NCBI GenBank assembly: GCA_018369015.1
Contig: JAGZDD010000001.1
Location: forward strand, 1-64,000
DNA length: 64,000 bases
From: Clostridiales bacterium
GTDB taxonomy: Bacteria; Bacillota; Clostridia; Lachnospirales; Lachnospiraceae
Reading direction: 5' to 3'
Below, piece by piece: positions 1 to 9,124 of the stretch. The notes under the pieces were generated by a model. It was given only the letters and a program-made list of their open reading frames with translations. It was not told the origin of the DNA and did not search any database. Made by a program: the position numbers and the translations under genes. Numbering within the stretch: the first letter of the stretch is position 1; each line of letters starts with the position of its first letter.

Positions 1-607
1 GGGTTCCCGTTTTAAACCGTACAAGCTCAATACCAAGCCGCTGCAGGGCCTCGGTCAGATGGTTCGCAGCCTGAAGCCCGTTAGGCCCGGTATAGGTGAT
101 CGTTTCCCCACACAGGCACCGGGCACGAAGATAGGTTCCCGTAGCCAGGACAACGGCGCGGCACGGATAGATTCCTCCGGTATGGGTGACAACACCAGTT
201 ACATGGCCGTCCTCCGTACAGATATCTACAATCTCCGCCTGCTTAATCGTAAGGTTTTCCTGGTTTTCCATAACCCGCCGCATTTCCTTCGTGTAATCGG
301 CTTTATCCGCCTGCGCCCTCAGCGAATGAACTGCCGGCCCCTTCGATTTATTCAGCATTTTCGACTGAATAAATGTTTTGTCAATAACTTTGCCCATCTC
401 TCCGCCAAGGGCATCAATCTCACGCACAAGATGTCCCTTGGAGCTGCCCCCGATATTTGGATTGCATGGCATAAGGGCAATGCTTTCAATACTGACAGTA
501 AAGCATATCGTTGAAAGTCCCAGTCTGGCGCAGGCGAGAGCTGCCTCGCACCCGGCATGGCCGGCGCCGACAACCGCGACATCATAGGATTCATAAGTAT
601 ATGGCAT
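1..607 (-). CDS. mnmG: tRNA uridine-5-carboxymethylaminomethyl modification enzyme MnmG (N-terminal part)
   Basis: This FAD/NAD-dependent enzyme works with MnmE to install carboxymethylaminomethyl groups on U34 of certain tRNAs. The minus-strand frame opens at an ATG at 607 and runs off the window edge, so only about the first 202 residues are present. The start of the protein reads [20 protein letters not shown] and carries the Rossmann FAD-binding motif [10 protein letters not shown]. The family-typical [20 protein letters not shown] segment follows, with conserved [10 protein letters not shown] and [14 protein letters not shown] stretches. The gene lies just downstream of mnmE on the same strand, which is the usual Firmicute arrangement. 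A 13-bp inverted repeat occupies the gap between them. Confidence 0.96.
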   Translation of the reverse strand, partial: MPYTYESYDVAVVGAGHAGCEAALACARLGLSTICFTVSIESIALMPCNPNIGGSSKGHLVREIDALGGEMGKVIDKTFIQSKMLNKSKGPAVHSLRAQADKADYTKEMRRVMENQENLTIKQAEIVDICTEDGHVTGVVTHTGGIYPCRAVVLATGTYLRARCLCGETITYTGPNGLQAANHLTEALQRLGIELVRFKTGT

Positions 608-634
608 AATTACAAAGCACTCCTTTTTTATTTT

Positions 635-667
635 GTTACTATTCCCGTCGAAGCCGGGAATAGTAAC
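635..667. repeat. Inverted repeat between mnmE and mnmG (GTTACTATTCCCG arms)
   Basis: Perfect 13-bp arms (635-647 and 655-667) flank a 7-nt loop directly after the mnmE stop. There is no clear T-run on the minus strand, so it may be a weak terminator or processing site. The GTTACTATTC terminus also resembles the palindromic element family seen elsewhere in this window. Confidence 0.6.
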
Positions 668-668
668 T

Positions 669-2045
669 TCATTTTCCCATACAGAAATCACTGAAAATTG
701 TGTCAATAAGATCTTCGCCAGCCGATTCCCCAATCATGCTTCCAAGCGTATCGTAAGCATTCATAAGATCAATAGAGAAAAAGTCCTCGGGCATCTGATC
801 ATCAATGCTTTTAAGGACAAGCGAAAGGCTTTCCAGAGCGTCGCTGATGGCCGCTTTGTGACGGACATTGGTAATATAAATTTCATCATTAAAGGATAGC
901 TTGCCATCAAAAAACATGTTCTTTAGAAGGGATTCAAATTCATCCATACCCTGCTCCTGGCGCGCCGATATTTCTACGATGGGATGGTTTGTTTTTTCTT
1001 TTAATATAGCTGTCGTTGTCACTAAATTCAAGTCTATTTTATTTAATAAAACAATCGTTTTCTTGTCCTGAATCATTTCGATAATTTCATCATCATTTTC
1101 ATCTAAAGGTGTGGAGCCGTCCACAACATACACAATAAGATCCGCATCTTTTGCGAAGCTCCGGGCTTTATTAACACCAATCTTCTCTACAATATCCTGG
1201 GTATCCCTAATCCCTGCTGTATCTATAATATTTAAAGGAATACCGTGGACTGTAATGGATTCCTCTAAAGTGTCCCTGGTCGTTCCGGCAATATCCGTAA
1301 CAATCGCCCGCTCATCCCCTACAAGAGCATTTAAAAGGGACGATTTTCCGGCATTGGGCTTACCTACAATAACTGTCCGTATTCCTTCTTTCAGCATCCG
1401 CCCATTATCTGCTGATGCCAGAAGCTTCTCAAGCTCATTCATATTTTGAACCACATTTTCCCGAAGCTCCTCGCCAAAATTATCATCATTAATATGCTCT
1501 GGATCATCCATGGCCGCCTCAATAAATGCCACGTTCCCGATAATATTTTTTCTTATTTCCCTGATTTTATTAAAAACGCTGCCCCGAAGCTGTTTCACAG
1601 AGCTTGAGAGGGCATATTCATTTTTCGCATTAATGACATCAATCACTGCCTCTGCCTGGGTCAAATCAATACGTCCATTTAAAAAAGCTCTTTTTGTAAA
1701 CTCTCCCGGCTGCGCTGGCCGCGCGCCATATTTAATCAGAGTTTCCAATATTTTTTTCATAACAATGACACCGCCGTGACAGTCAATTTCCACCATATCC
1801 TCTGTCGTATAGGACCTCGGCGCGCGCATAATCAGGACAAGCACCTCGTCAATCATACAGTCGCCGTCATAAATATAACCGTAATGAATCGTATGGCTGT
1901 CCACCGTTTTAAGACTTTTCTTTCCTTTAGGGCTTTTATATACACGGTCTGCGATTTCAACAGCCAAGCTTCCGCTCATACGCACCTTTCCAATACCGGA
2001 ATTGGTCATTCCCGTCGATATGGCTGCAATAGTGTCCCTGACCAT
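669..2045 (-). CDS. mnmE: tRNA modification GTPase MnmE
   Basis: MnmE is the GTPase partner of MnmG in wobble-uridine modification. The ATG at 2045 gives a 458-residue protein, the family's usual length. It begins [12 protein letters not shown] and follows a good ribosome site (GGAGGTAAT); the frame stays open upstream to 2183 but that extension has no family similarity. Visible features are an N-terminal folate-binding type domain, then a G domain with GKPNAGKSS (P-loop), [15 protein letters not shown] and NKIDL. The C-terminus is FCMGK, matching the conserved C-x-G-K tail whose cysteine is essential in the family. It lies between jag and mnmG. Confidence 0.97.
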   Translation of the reverse strand: MVRDTIAAISTGMTNSGIGKVRMSGSLAVEIADRVYKSPKGKKSLKTVDSHTIHYGYIYDGDCMIDEVLVLIMRAPRSYTTEDMVEIDCHGGVIVMKKILETLIKYGARPAQPGEFTKRAFLNGRIDLTQAEAVIDVINAKNEYALSSSVKQLRGSVFNKIREIRKNIIGNVAFIEAAMDDPEHINDDNFGEELRENVVQNMNELEKLLASADNGRMLKEGIRTVIVGKPNAGKSSLLNALVGDERAIVTDIAGTTRDTLEESITVHGIPLNIIDTAGIRDTQDIVEKIGVNKARSFAKDADLIVYVVDGSTPLDENDDEIIEMIQDKKTIVLLNKIDLNLVTTTAILKEKTNHPIVEISARQEQGMDEFESLLKNMFFDGKLSFNDEIYITNVRHKAAISDALESLSLVLKSIDDQMPEDFFSIDLMNAYDTLGSMIGESAGEDLIDTIFSDFCMGK

Positions 2046-2249
2046 AAAATTACCTCCTGTAATATGTTCGCAACTATTCCGCCGTTCGGCTGAATAATTA
2101 CATATGTTATATTTCACTGCAAGGCAGCGTTTCATAAGCCGCCAAACAAGCTCTAATTCTATGTCACAACAAAAGGGTGTCACATACGTGACACCCCTTC
2201 AGGATTTAGTCGTCCGTAAAAAAATTACACATTTTTTCAAACAGCCGGC

Positions 2250-2900
2250 TTAATTACTTTTTTCTCTGCTATATCTCTTTAAAGTAATAACCACCTTGCG
2301 GTAAGGCTCTTCACCTTCGCTGTGCGTTTCAACATAGCGGTCACTCTGCAGTGCAGAATGGATAATCCTTCTCTCATATGGATTCATCGGCTCTAATGCG
2401 ACGCTTCTGCGTGTTCTTTTTACTTTGTAAGCAATATTTTTTGCCAGTGATTCCAGTGTTTCTTTGCGTCTTTCACGGTAATTCTCCGTATCGACCTTCA
2501 CACGGATATAGGCATCACTTTCTTTATTCACAACAAGACTGATAATATATTGAAGAGAATCTAATGTCTGACCTCTTTTTCCAATGAGTATTCCCATTTC
2601 ATCGCCGGAAAATGTAATATTCATTGTCCGGTCATTTTCATTATAATCAATCGTTGACCGAACCTCCATATTCATTGCCCGGAACATATCCTTCAAAAAC
2701 TGTTCCACATTATCAATCAGGTTAAATTTTTTCCTAACGCGGATAACTGCAGGTTTTGCACCAAGTAACCCCAGGAAGCCGCTGCTCCCCTTTTCGATGA
2801 CTTCATACTCGATCTTATCACTGGTCGTTTCCAGCTTTAAAAGAGCTTCTGTGATGGCATCATCAACGGTTTTCGCACTAACTTCAATATAGTCATCCAT
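2250..2900 (-). CDS. jag: Jag/KhpB-type RNA-binding protein (KH and R3H domains)
   Basis: This 216-residue protein has the three parts of Jag/EloR/KhpB. The N-terminal Jag_N domain covers about residues 1-50 (MDDYIEVSAKTVDDAI start and a GSSGFLGLLGAKPA motif). A KH domain with GILIGKRGQTLDSLQYI lies near residues 100-120, and the C-terminal R3H domain contains EPMNPYERRIIHSAL. The family binds RNA and helps control cell elongation in Firmicutes. It sits downstream of yidC on the same strand with an 18-bp gap, the conserved yidC-jag order. Confidence 0.95.
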   Translation of the reverse strand: MDDYIEVSAKTVDDAITEALLKLETTSDKIEYEVIEKGSSGFLGLLGAKPAVIRVRKKFNLIDNVEQFLKDMFRAMNMEVRSTIDYNENDRTMNITFSGDEMGILIGKRGQTLDSLQYIISLVVNKESDAYIRVKVDTENYRERRKETLESLAKNIAYKVKRTRRSVALEPMNPYERRIIHSALQSDRYVETHSEGEEPYRKVVITLKRYSREKSN

Positions 2901-2918
2901 GAGTTAAACCTCCCCAAC

Positions 2919-4274
2919 CTATTTCTTCTTCAGCATGTTTGCATAGGCTGCAATATTAGAGCTTCCTGTATCTCCTTTTTTACCGGATCTCTTCTTGCTG
3001 CTGTCAGAATCATCGTCGTCCTTTACCGGAGCTTTGGCTACAATACTGCTTGCCGCACTGTCATTCGCTGAATCCTTATTCGTATCCTTCTTTTTGTTTC
3101 CCGCAGAAATATTTCCCTCAACTGAGGTATTTGCCAGCTCGCTGATAGACTTACGCTTTCTTGCGGCTTCGGCCATCTCAATGTTCCTTGTACTTTGCTT
3201 TGCGTATTCTTCAAAGCGTGACGGCTTATCTCCCCGCTTTTCTGCCTTCTTTTTAGCCTTCTCCCGGTTTTTCTCAATAATAACGTCAACGCCTTCTTTA
3301 TCAAGATATTTATTAATGATCACAGAAATCAGTGTACGGAACACTGCACTGGCGATCCAGTAAATACCAAGACCAATCTGCAGTGAAAAGCAAATGAATA
3401 CTGAAAACAAAGGCATGATCGTATTCATCATCTTCATAGAATTGCCCATTGGATTTGGATTATCCTTATCATTTTTAGGCATACTGGTCTGAGCAGATGT
3501 AATCTTAATACTGAGCCACTGTGTGGCGCCGGAAAGGACAGGGATTAAAATACCTGGCCACCAGCCATTGGCTGTTGGAGGATCTGCAATGTTCAGGCCG
3601 CCAAGAAAGGTATTAATTCTTGTGATCGTCTGAACATTATCCGGATTAATGATATTGCTGCCAAATACATTCGTAAACTGCGCCCAATCGGCCGCTTTCA
3701 GATTATACAGCATATCGATAATCTTGTTCGTTGTAAATGTTTCATTTGTAAACTGCGTTACACGAATACCCAATTCCTGGATCAGTGTATTGGCCTGATT
3801 CATACCATCGGAAAATGCTAAAATTCCATTGGCCATGGGTTCGTAAAGACTGTAGACAGAATCTACATATGCAGGTATGTTATAAATAACACGATACAGG
3901 GCAAATAAAATAGGAAGCTGTATCAGCATGTACAGACATCCGCCCATCGTGCTTGTACCATATTTTTGATAAACGGCCTGAGTTTCTGCCTGCATACGGC
4001 GCATGGAAACTTCATCTTTTTTGCCTTTGTATTTTGCCTGAATTTTCTGGATTTCAGGATTCATTACAGCAGACAGCTTCGTATATTTCTGCTGTTTGAT
4101 TGTCATCGGCAGCAAAATAATATTAACGATCAATGTAAACAAAATAATCGCCAGACCGATGTTCTCAATTCCAAGCATTTCGAGGAATTTATAAATGTAG
4201 TTGATGATCCAGCCAAGCACAATCGCAAACGGCTTTAAAATTCCTCCTGTCTTTGTCAAAAACAGTAATTCCAA
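2919..4274 (-). CDS. yidC: Membrane protein insertase YidC/Oxa1 family
   Basis: This 451-residue insertase places proteins into the cytoplasmic membrane. The N-terminus (MELLFLTKTGG) leads into a first hydrophobic segment, then the conserved LLPMTIKQQKYTKLS and IQAKYKGKKDEVSMRRMQ cytoplasmic stretch. A membrane segment with GGCLYMLIQLPILFALYRVI follows. An unusually long external loop (about residues 140-265) precedes the last membrane segments (MKMMNTIMPLFSVFICFSLQ). The tail is long and rich in Lys, Asp and Ser, consistent with ribosome contact. It sits in the rpmH-rnpA-yidD-yidC-jag cluster. Confidence 0.96.
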   Translation of the reverse strand: MELLFLTKTGGILKPFAIVLGWIINYIYKFLEMLGIENIGLAIILFTLIVNIILLPMTIKQQKYTKLSAVMNPEIQKIQAKYKGKKDEVSMRRMQAETQAVYQKYGTSTMGGCLYMLIQLPILFALYRVIYNIPAYVDSVYSLYEPMANGILAFSDGMNQANTLIQELGIRVTQFTNETFTTNKIIDMLYNLKAADWAQFTNVFGSNIINPDNVQTITRINTFLGGLNIADPPTANGWWPGILIPVLSGATQWLSIKITSAQTSMPKNDKDNPNPMGNSMKMMNTIMPLFSVFICFSLQIGLGIYWIASAVFRTLISVIINKYLDKEGVDVIIEKNREKAKKKAEKRGDKPSRFEEYAKQSTRNIEMAEAARKRKSISELANTSVEGNISAGNKKKDTNKDSANDSAASSIVAKAPVKDDDDSDSSKKRSGKKGDTGSSNIAAYANMLKKK

Positions 4275-4289
4275 CGTGTTACCTCCTTG

Positions 4290-4535
4290 TTACGGCACAG
4301 GATCGTATCCTCCCTTTGAGAATGGATTGCACCTTAATATCCTCTTTATCGCTAAGAAGCCGCCTTTGATGGCTCCGTATTTTTCAATCGCTTCAATGGC
4401 ATATTGTGAACATGTGGGATAATATTTACAGGTCGGATAACGCTTCATTTGGGACAAGTATTTCCTGTAAAAGCGTATCATTCCCAACATTATCCTTTTT
4501 AATAGTTCCATAAGCTTCCTGTAAAATTTAACCAT
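4290..4535 (-). CDS. yidD: Membrane protein insertion efficiency factor YidD
   Basis: This small 81-residue protein is encoded between rnpA and yidC. It has the YidD family core: [11 protein letters not shown], the cysteine-bearing [15 protein letters not shown], and [19 protein letters not shown] with a YDPVP end. The family assists YidC-dependent insertion at the membrane. An internal ATG (MELLKRIML) would give a form closer to the usual length of about 70 residues; the first ATG was kept because it directly follows rnpA. Confidence 0.95.
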   Translation of the reverse strand: MVKFYRKLMELLKRIMLGMIRFYRKYLSQMKRYPTCKYYPTCSQYAIEAIEKYGAIKGGFLAIKRILRCNPFSKGGYDPVP

Positions 4536-4541
4536 ATCCCA

Positions 4542-4877
4542 TCACTTCACAATCTTATGCAGGCCGGCCAGGTGCATAAGCGCACTCTCTATTTCATGGT
4601 ATCCGGCGGCCTTTCCATTTACCCTTGCAATAACTACTATATCCAGACCTCTGGAAAAACTTTCTTCATTTAAACGATAACTCTCCCGCAGTAAGCGGGT
4701 AAGCCGGTGTCTTACGACACTATTACCGACCTTTTTACTGACAGATATACCAAGCCGGTTCTTTTCCAGTCCGTTCGTCATCGCATACATCACCAGAATA
4801 CGGTTCGCATACGACTTTCCTTCATCATACACATGGCGAAAATCTTTATTTTTCTTTAAAGATTCAGAAAATTTCAT
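4542..4877 (-). CDS. rnpA: Ribonuclease P protein component
   Basis: This 111-residue basic protein is the RNase P subunit that helps the catalytic RNA mature tRNA 5' ends. It begins MKFSESLKKNKDFRHVYDEG. The family RNR-type motif is visible as VGNSVVRHRLTRLLRESYR, with the preceding LGISVSKK strand. It lies between rpmH and yidD, the near-universal order. A 6-bp gap to yidD suggests translational coupling. Confidence 0.97.
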   Translation of the reverse strand: MKFSESLKKNKDFRHVYDEGKSYANRILVMYAMTNGLEKNRLGISVSKKVGNSVVRHRLTRLLRESYRLNEESFSRGLDIVVIARVNGKAAGYHEIESALMHLAGLHKIVK

Positions 4878-4963
4878 AGGTTAGACCTCATATCTGCCAC
4901 CACCGCGCCAAGCGCGGCACAAGCGCTTAATGATGATAAAGAAAAAGGTCACATATATGCGAC

Positions 4964-5098
4964 CTATGCTGATAATTTATGTCTTCCTTTAGCTCTTCTT
5001 GCGGATAAAACTTTTCTTCCATTTGCAGTTCTCATTCTCTTTCTGAAACCATGCACTTTGGAACGCTGTCTCTTTTTAGGCTGGAATGTCATTTTCAT
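4964..5098 (-). CDS. rpmH: 50S ribosomal protein L34
   Basis: This 44-residue gene is short but clear. The ATG at 5098 follows a strong AGGAGGTG ribosome site. The protein starts [19 protein letters not shown], continues with [20 protein letters not shown], and ends HKLSA. That is a full-length L34, the very basic large-subunit protein. It is the first gene transcribed leftward from oriC, ahead of rnpA, and has a near-consensus promoter at 5212-5240. Confidence 0.98.
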   Translation of the reverse strand: MKMTFQPKKRQRSKVHGFRKRMRTANGRKVLSARRAKGRHKLSA

Positions 5099-5211
5099 TA
5101 TCGATGCACCTCCTTTTTTCAGCAACACCACAGAAAAATACATGTTACCATTCTCGTTTTCGCCGGGAATAATACATACCTATGGCGTAAATTAGCTAAA
5201 ATATCTACTAT

Positions 5212-5240
5212 ATTATATTAGTTCACGCCCTTTCCGTCAA
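5212..5240 (-). promoter_or_regulatory. Sigma-A type promoter for rpmH-rnpA
   Basis: On the minus strand TTGACG (5240-5235) and TATAAT (5217-5212) are separated by exactly 17 bp, close to the vegetative consensus. It lies about 115 bp upstream of the rpmH start and points away from dnaA. Confidence 0.75.
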
Positions 5241-5309
5241 GCAAAACCTCACTTTTTTTTACTTTTTTAATAGCTATCCGCTGCAATTTATGGCGCCCGT
5301 TCCATTTTA

Positions 5310-5479
5310 GTAACTAGTTAGCCGTACATCTCAGATTTACGCAGCTAACGCTGCTAAACGCCGCCAACAAGGCTAAATCCTCGATTCAGGCTAAACGCCC
5401 TATGTCTGATGATGTAAAAACTCCGGCGCAAGCTTGCGCCGGAGTTTTTACATCATCAGACGCACGGCTGAATAGTTAC
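5310..5479. repeat. Composite palindromic intergenic element in the origin region
   Basis: A 170-bp element has imperfect 16-bp terminal inverted repeats (5310-5325 and 5464-5479, 14 of 16 matching). At its centre is a 56-bp perfect palindrome (5405-5460) with no loop, containing CTCCGGCGCAAG and its complement. Near the left end a CGCAGCTAACGCTGCT module (from 5340) recurs, in reverse orientation, in the element at 7665-7737 and in a variant form near 63176. No coding potential is seen. It is not part of the conserved DnaA-box array. Confidence 0.7.
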
Positions 5480-5484
5480 CCATT

Positions 5485-5758
5485 TTATCCACAGCGCTGT
5501 GTGAAAAACTTATTTATACACAGGCTTAACATAACTTTATCCACAAAATGTGGATAACTTGTTAATAACTTATGGAAAACCTGTTTATAACGCTGCAAAA
5601 ATCTGCAAAAAAAGACAAAATATCCACGATTTAAGCCATTTTCGAGGGATGTGAATAAGTGGGATAAGTTATCCCCAAAAAACATTTACATCAGCTTTGG
5701 TAATATATTATGTAAATTATTATAAGTCCCTGAAAATAACTTATTCACATTATCCACA
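5485..5758. other. oriC, dnaA-upstream DnaA-box cluster
   Basis: Boxes matching TTATNCACA lie at 5485-5493, 5514-5522 and 5537-5545 (plus), 5549-5557 (minus, TGTGGATAA), 5650-5658 (minus, TGTGAATAA), and 5741-5749 and 5750-5758 (plus). Near matches occur at 5669 and 5774. The density of boxes upstream of dnaA is typical of one half of the bipartite Firmicute origin, where DnaA binds to start replication. Confidence 0.9.
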
Positions 5759-5865
5759 GCAACGTGAACAACTTTATTCACCATTTTCAACATAATTCCA
5801 TTGTAAATTTGACTCATTTGTTATAAAATGATATTTGAGTAAAACTTATAATTAGGGGGATTGTG

Positions 5866-7236
5866 ATGATAAGCATAATTCAAGAAAAATGGGACGAAAT
5901 CCTCAATAAAATGAAAATAGAATACGATATATCCCCGGCAGCCTTCAACGCGTGGATTAAACCCTTTTATCCCCATTCAGTCATTGATAATGTTGTTTAC
6001 ATTACCAAAAAGCTTAATGGTGATGAAGATCCGTCCGCCGTTGAACACTTAATCACTTATACAGCCAACCGATACCAGACCTTTTTTCAGGTTGCCATTT
6101 CCGAAGTTATGGACTGCCAGTTGGAAGTAAAAATCGTCACTCCGGATTCTGTAGTGGAGCATGAGCCGGTCAAACCGACGCCAGCACCGGCGCTTACTTA
6201 TTCTATTAATGAAACTTTGAATCCCAAGTATACGTTTGATACTTTTGTTGTCGGTAAAAATAATGAGCTTGCACATGCGACAGCACTGGCCGTTGCCGAA
6301 GAACCCGGCGTTTATGGCAACCCACTCTTTATATATGGAGGCGTTGGCCTTGGAAAAACCCACTTAATGCACTCCATCGCCCATTATGTGCTTTCAAAAA
6401 ACCCCAACAAAAATATATTGTACGTGACCAGTGAGGAATTTACCAACGAACTGATTTCTTCTATTAAAAATCAACGCAATGAGGAATTTAAGAAAAAGTA
6501 CCGTGCGGTTGACATGCTGCTGATTGACGATATTCAGTTTATTGTTGGCAAAGAGAGTACACAGGAGGAATTTTTCCATACCTTTAACGCCTTATACGAA
6601 GGTAAAAAGCAGATTATTATTTCATCGGATAAACCGCCCAAAGATATTGAAGGACTTGAGGACCGTCTCATTTCCCGATTCAAGGTAGGGCTTACTGTGG
6701 ACGTCCAGCCTCCCAACTATGAAACCCGTATGGCAATCCTAAACAAACGTGCGGAGCTGGATAACATACAGGTCGATCAGGAATGTATGCATTATGTAGC
6801 AGATAATATTAAGTCCAATATCCGAGAGCTGGAGGGCGCGCTCAGGCAGATCCACAATTTTTCCCGCCTGCGAAAGCTTCCAATCACTTTAGATCTTGTC
6901 AAACAGGCTTTGGAAAATGTCATTAATCCTGATGTAACAAAACCGATCACTATAGACGGCATTGTTAATATTGTTGCAGAGCATTTTAATATTACCCCCC
7001 AGGACATCCGTGGTTCCAAGCGCAGCCGTAATATCGCCTATCCACGGCAGATTACGATGTACCTTTGCCGTCATATGACAGACAATCCGCTCCAGGATAT
7101 CGGGGAGCAGCTCGGCAATAAAGATCACTCGACAATTATCCACGGCATTAATAAGATCGAAAAGGAACTTGAAACCGACGAAGTATTGAAAAATACCATC
7201 GATGTTCTTCAAAAGAAAATTAGTCCGGGAAGATAA
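5866..7236 (+). CDS. dnaA: Chromosomal replication initiator protein DnaA
   Basis: DnaA is the AAA+ ATPase that binds boxes at oriC and opens the duplex. The ATG at 5866 (456 residues) has AGGGGGA five bases upstream; the GTG three bases earlier is too close to it. Visible parts are N-terminal domain I (WDEILNKMKIEYD), a linker rich in Pro and Ala, and Walker A GGVGLGKTHLMHSI. Walker B is DMLLIDDIQF, and SRFKVGL contains the sensor II region. The C-terminal helix-turn-helix carries the DnaA signature GNKDHSTIIHGINKIE. It is flanked on both sides by DnaA boxes. Confidence 0.98.
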   Translation: MISIIQEKWDEILNKMKIEYDISPAAFNAWIKPFYPHSVIDNVVYITKKLNGDEDPSAVEHLITYTANRYQTFFQVAISEVMDCQLEVKIVTPDSVVEHEPVKPTPAPALTYSINETLNPKYTFDTFVVGKNNELAHATALAVAEEPGVYGNPLFIYGGVGLGKTHLMHSIAHYVLSKNPNKNILYVTSEEFTNELISSIKNQRNEEFKKKYRAVDMLLIDDIQFIVGKESTQEEFFHTFNALYEGKKQIIISSDKPPKDIEGLEDRLISRFKVGLTVDVQPPNYETRMAILNKRAELDNIQVDQECMHYVADNIKSNIRELEGALRQIHNFSRLRKLPITLDLVKQALENVINPDVTKPITIDGIVNIVAEHFNITPQDIRGSKRSRNIAYPRQITMYLCRHMTDNPLQDIGEQLGNKDHSTIIHGINKIEKELETDEVLKNTIDVLQKKISPGR

Positions 7237-7244
7237 GACATAAG

Positions 7245-7655
7245 TTATCCACAATCACTGTGTAAAAGTTTTTCACAGAGTACAATCCTGCAAAGCCTTG
7301 AATTTACTGGCTTTTTGTGGAGAAAAATAAGTATTCACAAATCTTAAACAATAGTTATCCACATATTGTGCACATAGTAACTCCTTCTGCCATATGTTGT
7401 GGACAACTCTGTTAAAAGCCACGGGATAATCTATGGATAACTAAAAGCGGCAAAAAAGGCCATTTTCAGACTGTGGATAAAACGTCAAAAATCAACAAGC
7501 AAAATGACGGTTATACACAAACTTTTCAATACGACTTTTTTCAGCAATTATCAGGGCTTGGACCACATATCCACTTATCCACGCCCCCTACTACTACCAC
7601 TGCTGAAATCTATTCTTAATTTATATATATGCTTGCACCCCGAAAGTTATTCACA
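7245..7655. other. oriC, dnaA-dnaN intergenic DnaA-box cluster and AT-rich region
   Basis: The 553-bp gap between dnaA and dnaN holds the second box cluster: TTATNCACA matches at 7245-7253, 7355-7363, 7511-7519 and 7647-7655 (plus) and 7472-7480 (minus), with several one-mismatch sites. An AT-rich stretch near 7610-7630 is a candidate unwinding element. By analogy with Bacillus this is the half of oriC where strands open; the exact opening site is inferred. Confidence 0.85.
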
Positions 7656-7664
7656 ATTATTTTG

Positions 7665-7737
7665 GCAACTATTCAACCGTGCATACGGCAGTTAGCAGCG
7701 TTAGCTGCACAATTCCCAAATGCGGCTGAATAGTTAC
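7665..7737. repeat. Palindromic element upstream of dnaN
   Basis: A 73-bp element has terminal repeats GCAACTATTCAACCG and GCGGCTGAATAGTTAC in inverted orientation (about 13 of 16 matching). The internal TTAGCAGCGTTAGCTGC (7692-7708) is the reverse complement of a module in the 5310-5479 element. Confidence 0.65.
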
Positions 7738-7789
7738 TTAAATTTCCGAACGAAGTTATGTGCAATGCATTTATAAAGGAGTTTTTAAT

Positions 7790-8899
7790 ATGAAGATTAT
7801 TTGTAAAAAAGCCGACCTTCTCCAGGGCGTAAATACTGTTTTAAAAGCTGTTCCTGGAAAAACAACAATGCCTATTCTGGAATGTATACTTATAGATACG
7901 ACGGAAGGTTCAATTAAATTAACAGCAAATGATATGGAACTTGGAATTGAAACGGTGATTGAAGGCGATGTCCTTGATAAAGGAAAGATTGCTTTGGAGG
8001 CAAAGCTGTTTTCTGAAATTGTCCGCAAGCTGCCGGATAGTGAGGTTTCTATTGAAACAGATGAAAACTATAAGGCATTTATCCGCTGTGAAAAAGCGAA
8101 ATTTCATATTGCCGGAAAATCCGGCGAGGATTTTGCTTATCTTCCTGAAATCGAAAAAAGCAATTTTGTTTCATTGTCCCAGTTTTCATTAAAGGAAATT
8201 ATCCGCCAGACGATTTTTTCCATTGCGGATAATGAAAGCAATAAGCTGATGACCGGCGAACTCTTTGAGATTAATGGAAGTGAATTTAAGGTTGTGTCCC
8301 TGGACGGACACCGCATTTCTATAAGAAAAATTCAGTTAAAAGAGGAGTATAATCCGATTAAAGTTGTTGTTCCTGGCAAGACTTTAAATGAGGTCAGCAA
8401 GATTCTTTCCGGTGGAACAGAAGATTATGTAAACCTGTTTTTCACAGACCGCCACATTGTGTTTGAGTTTGACCAGACGGTTGTTGTGAGCCGGCTTATT
8501 GAGGGCGAATACTTCAGGATTAACCAAATGTTGTCCAGCGATTATGAAACGAAAATTTCTATAAATAAGAAAGAGCTGCAAAACTGTATCGAACGTGCGT
8601 CCCTCTTGATCCGCGAAGGTGAAAAGAAACCGATTATTATTAATATTGGCGATGGTTCTTTGGAATTAAAGATTAATTCGGTCATTGGCTCGATGAACGA
8701 GGATATTGACATTACAAAGGAAGGCAAGGATATAATGATTGGGTTTAATCCTAAATTTATCCTTGACGCACTGCGTGTTATTGATGATGAAAACATCGAT
8801 ATTTATTTGGTAAACCCGAAGGCTCCGTGCTTTATCCGAAATGAAGAACAATCTTATATTTACCTGATTTTACCGGTGAATTTTAATGTTGGAGGCTGA
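7790..8899 (+). CDS. dnaN: DNA polymerase III sliding clamp (beta subunit)
   Basis: The clamp encircles DNA and tethers the replicative polymerase. The ATG at 7790 with AAAGGAG upstream gives 369 residues starting MKIICKKADLLQGVNTVLKA, the expected family start; the frame stays open to 7760 but lacks a site there. Conserved stretches are PGKTTMPILECILID, the central KVVVPGKTLNEVSKIL and the C-terminal YLILPVNFN, which corresponds to the clamp's partner-binding end. Order dnaA-dnaN-yaaA-recF is conserved in Firmicutes. Confidence 0.97.
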   Translation: MKIICKKADLLQGVNTVLKAVPGKTTMPILECILIDTTEGSIKLTANDMELGIETVIEGDVLDKGKIALEAKLFSEIVRKLPDSEVSIETDENYKAFIRCEKAKFHIAGKSGEDFAYLPEIEKSNFVSLSQFSLKEIIRQTIFSIADNESNKLMTGELFEINGSEFKVVSLDGHRISIRKIQLKEEYNPIKVVVPGKTLNEVSKILSGGTEDYVNLFFTDRHIVFEFDQTVVVSRLIEGEYFRINQMLSSDYETKISINKKELQNCIERASLLIREGEKKPIIINIGDGSLELKINSVIGSMNEDIDITKEGKDIMIGFNPKFILDALRVIDDENIDIYLVNPKAPCFIRNEEQSYIYLILPVNFNVGG

Positions 8900-8905
8900 T
8901 TTTTA

Positions 8906-9115
8906 ATGCAGGAAATTGATCTTAGGGACGATTTTATTAAATTGGGACAGGCGCTTAAGGCTGCCGGGCTTGTAGACTCTGGTGTGGAGGCTAAAATCGT
9001 TATTCAGGAAGGCCAGGTGACTGTCAATGGCGCAGTGGAATATCAAAGAGGAAAGAAGCTCCATGACGGAGATATTGTAGAGTTCCATGGAGAGTCTGTA
9101 AAAATAGTAAAATAG
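8906..9115 (+). CDS. yaaA: S4-domain RNA-binding protein YaaA/RlbA
   Basis: This 69-residue protein consists of a single S4 fold. The motif VKLGQ-type start (RDDFIKLGQALKAAGLVDSG) leads to GQVTVNGAVEYQRGKKLHDG, which is the classic S4 loop. It sits between dnaN and recF, with GGAGG before the ATG and only 9 bp before recF. A ribosome-related role has been proposed for the family; the exact target is not visible here. Confidence 0.93.
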   Translation: MQEIDLRDDFIKLGQALKAAGLVDSGVEAKIVIQEGQVTVNGAVEYQRGKKLHDGDIVEFHGESVKIVK

Positions 9116-9124
9116 ACAGGATGT

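Noticed and set aside
59..514. 151-codon plus-strand frame at the window start
   Set aside because: It is antisense to mnmG, whose conserved FAD motifs establish the minus strand as coding.
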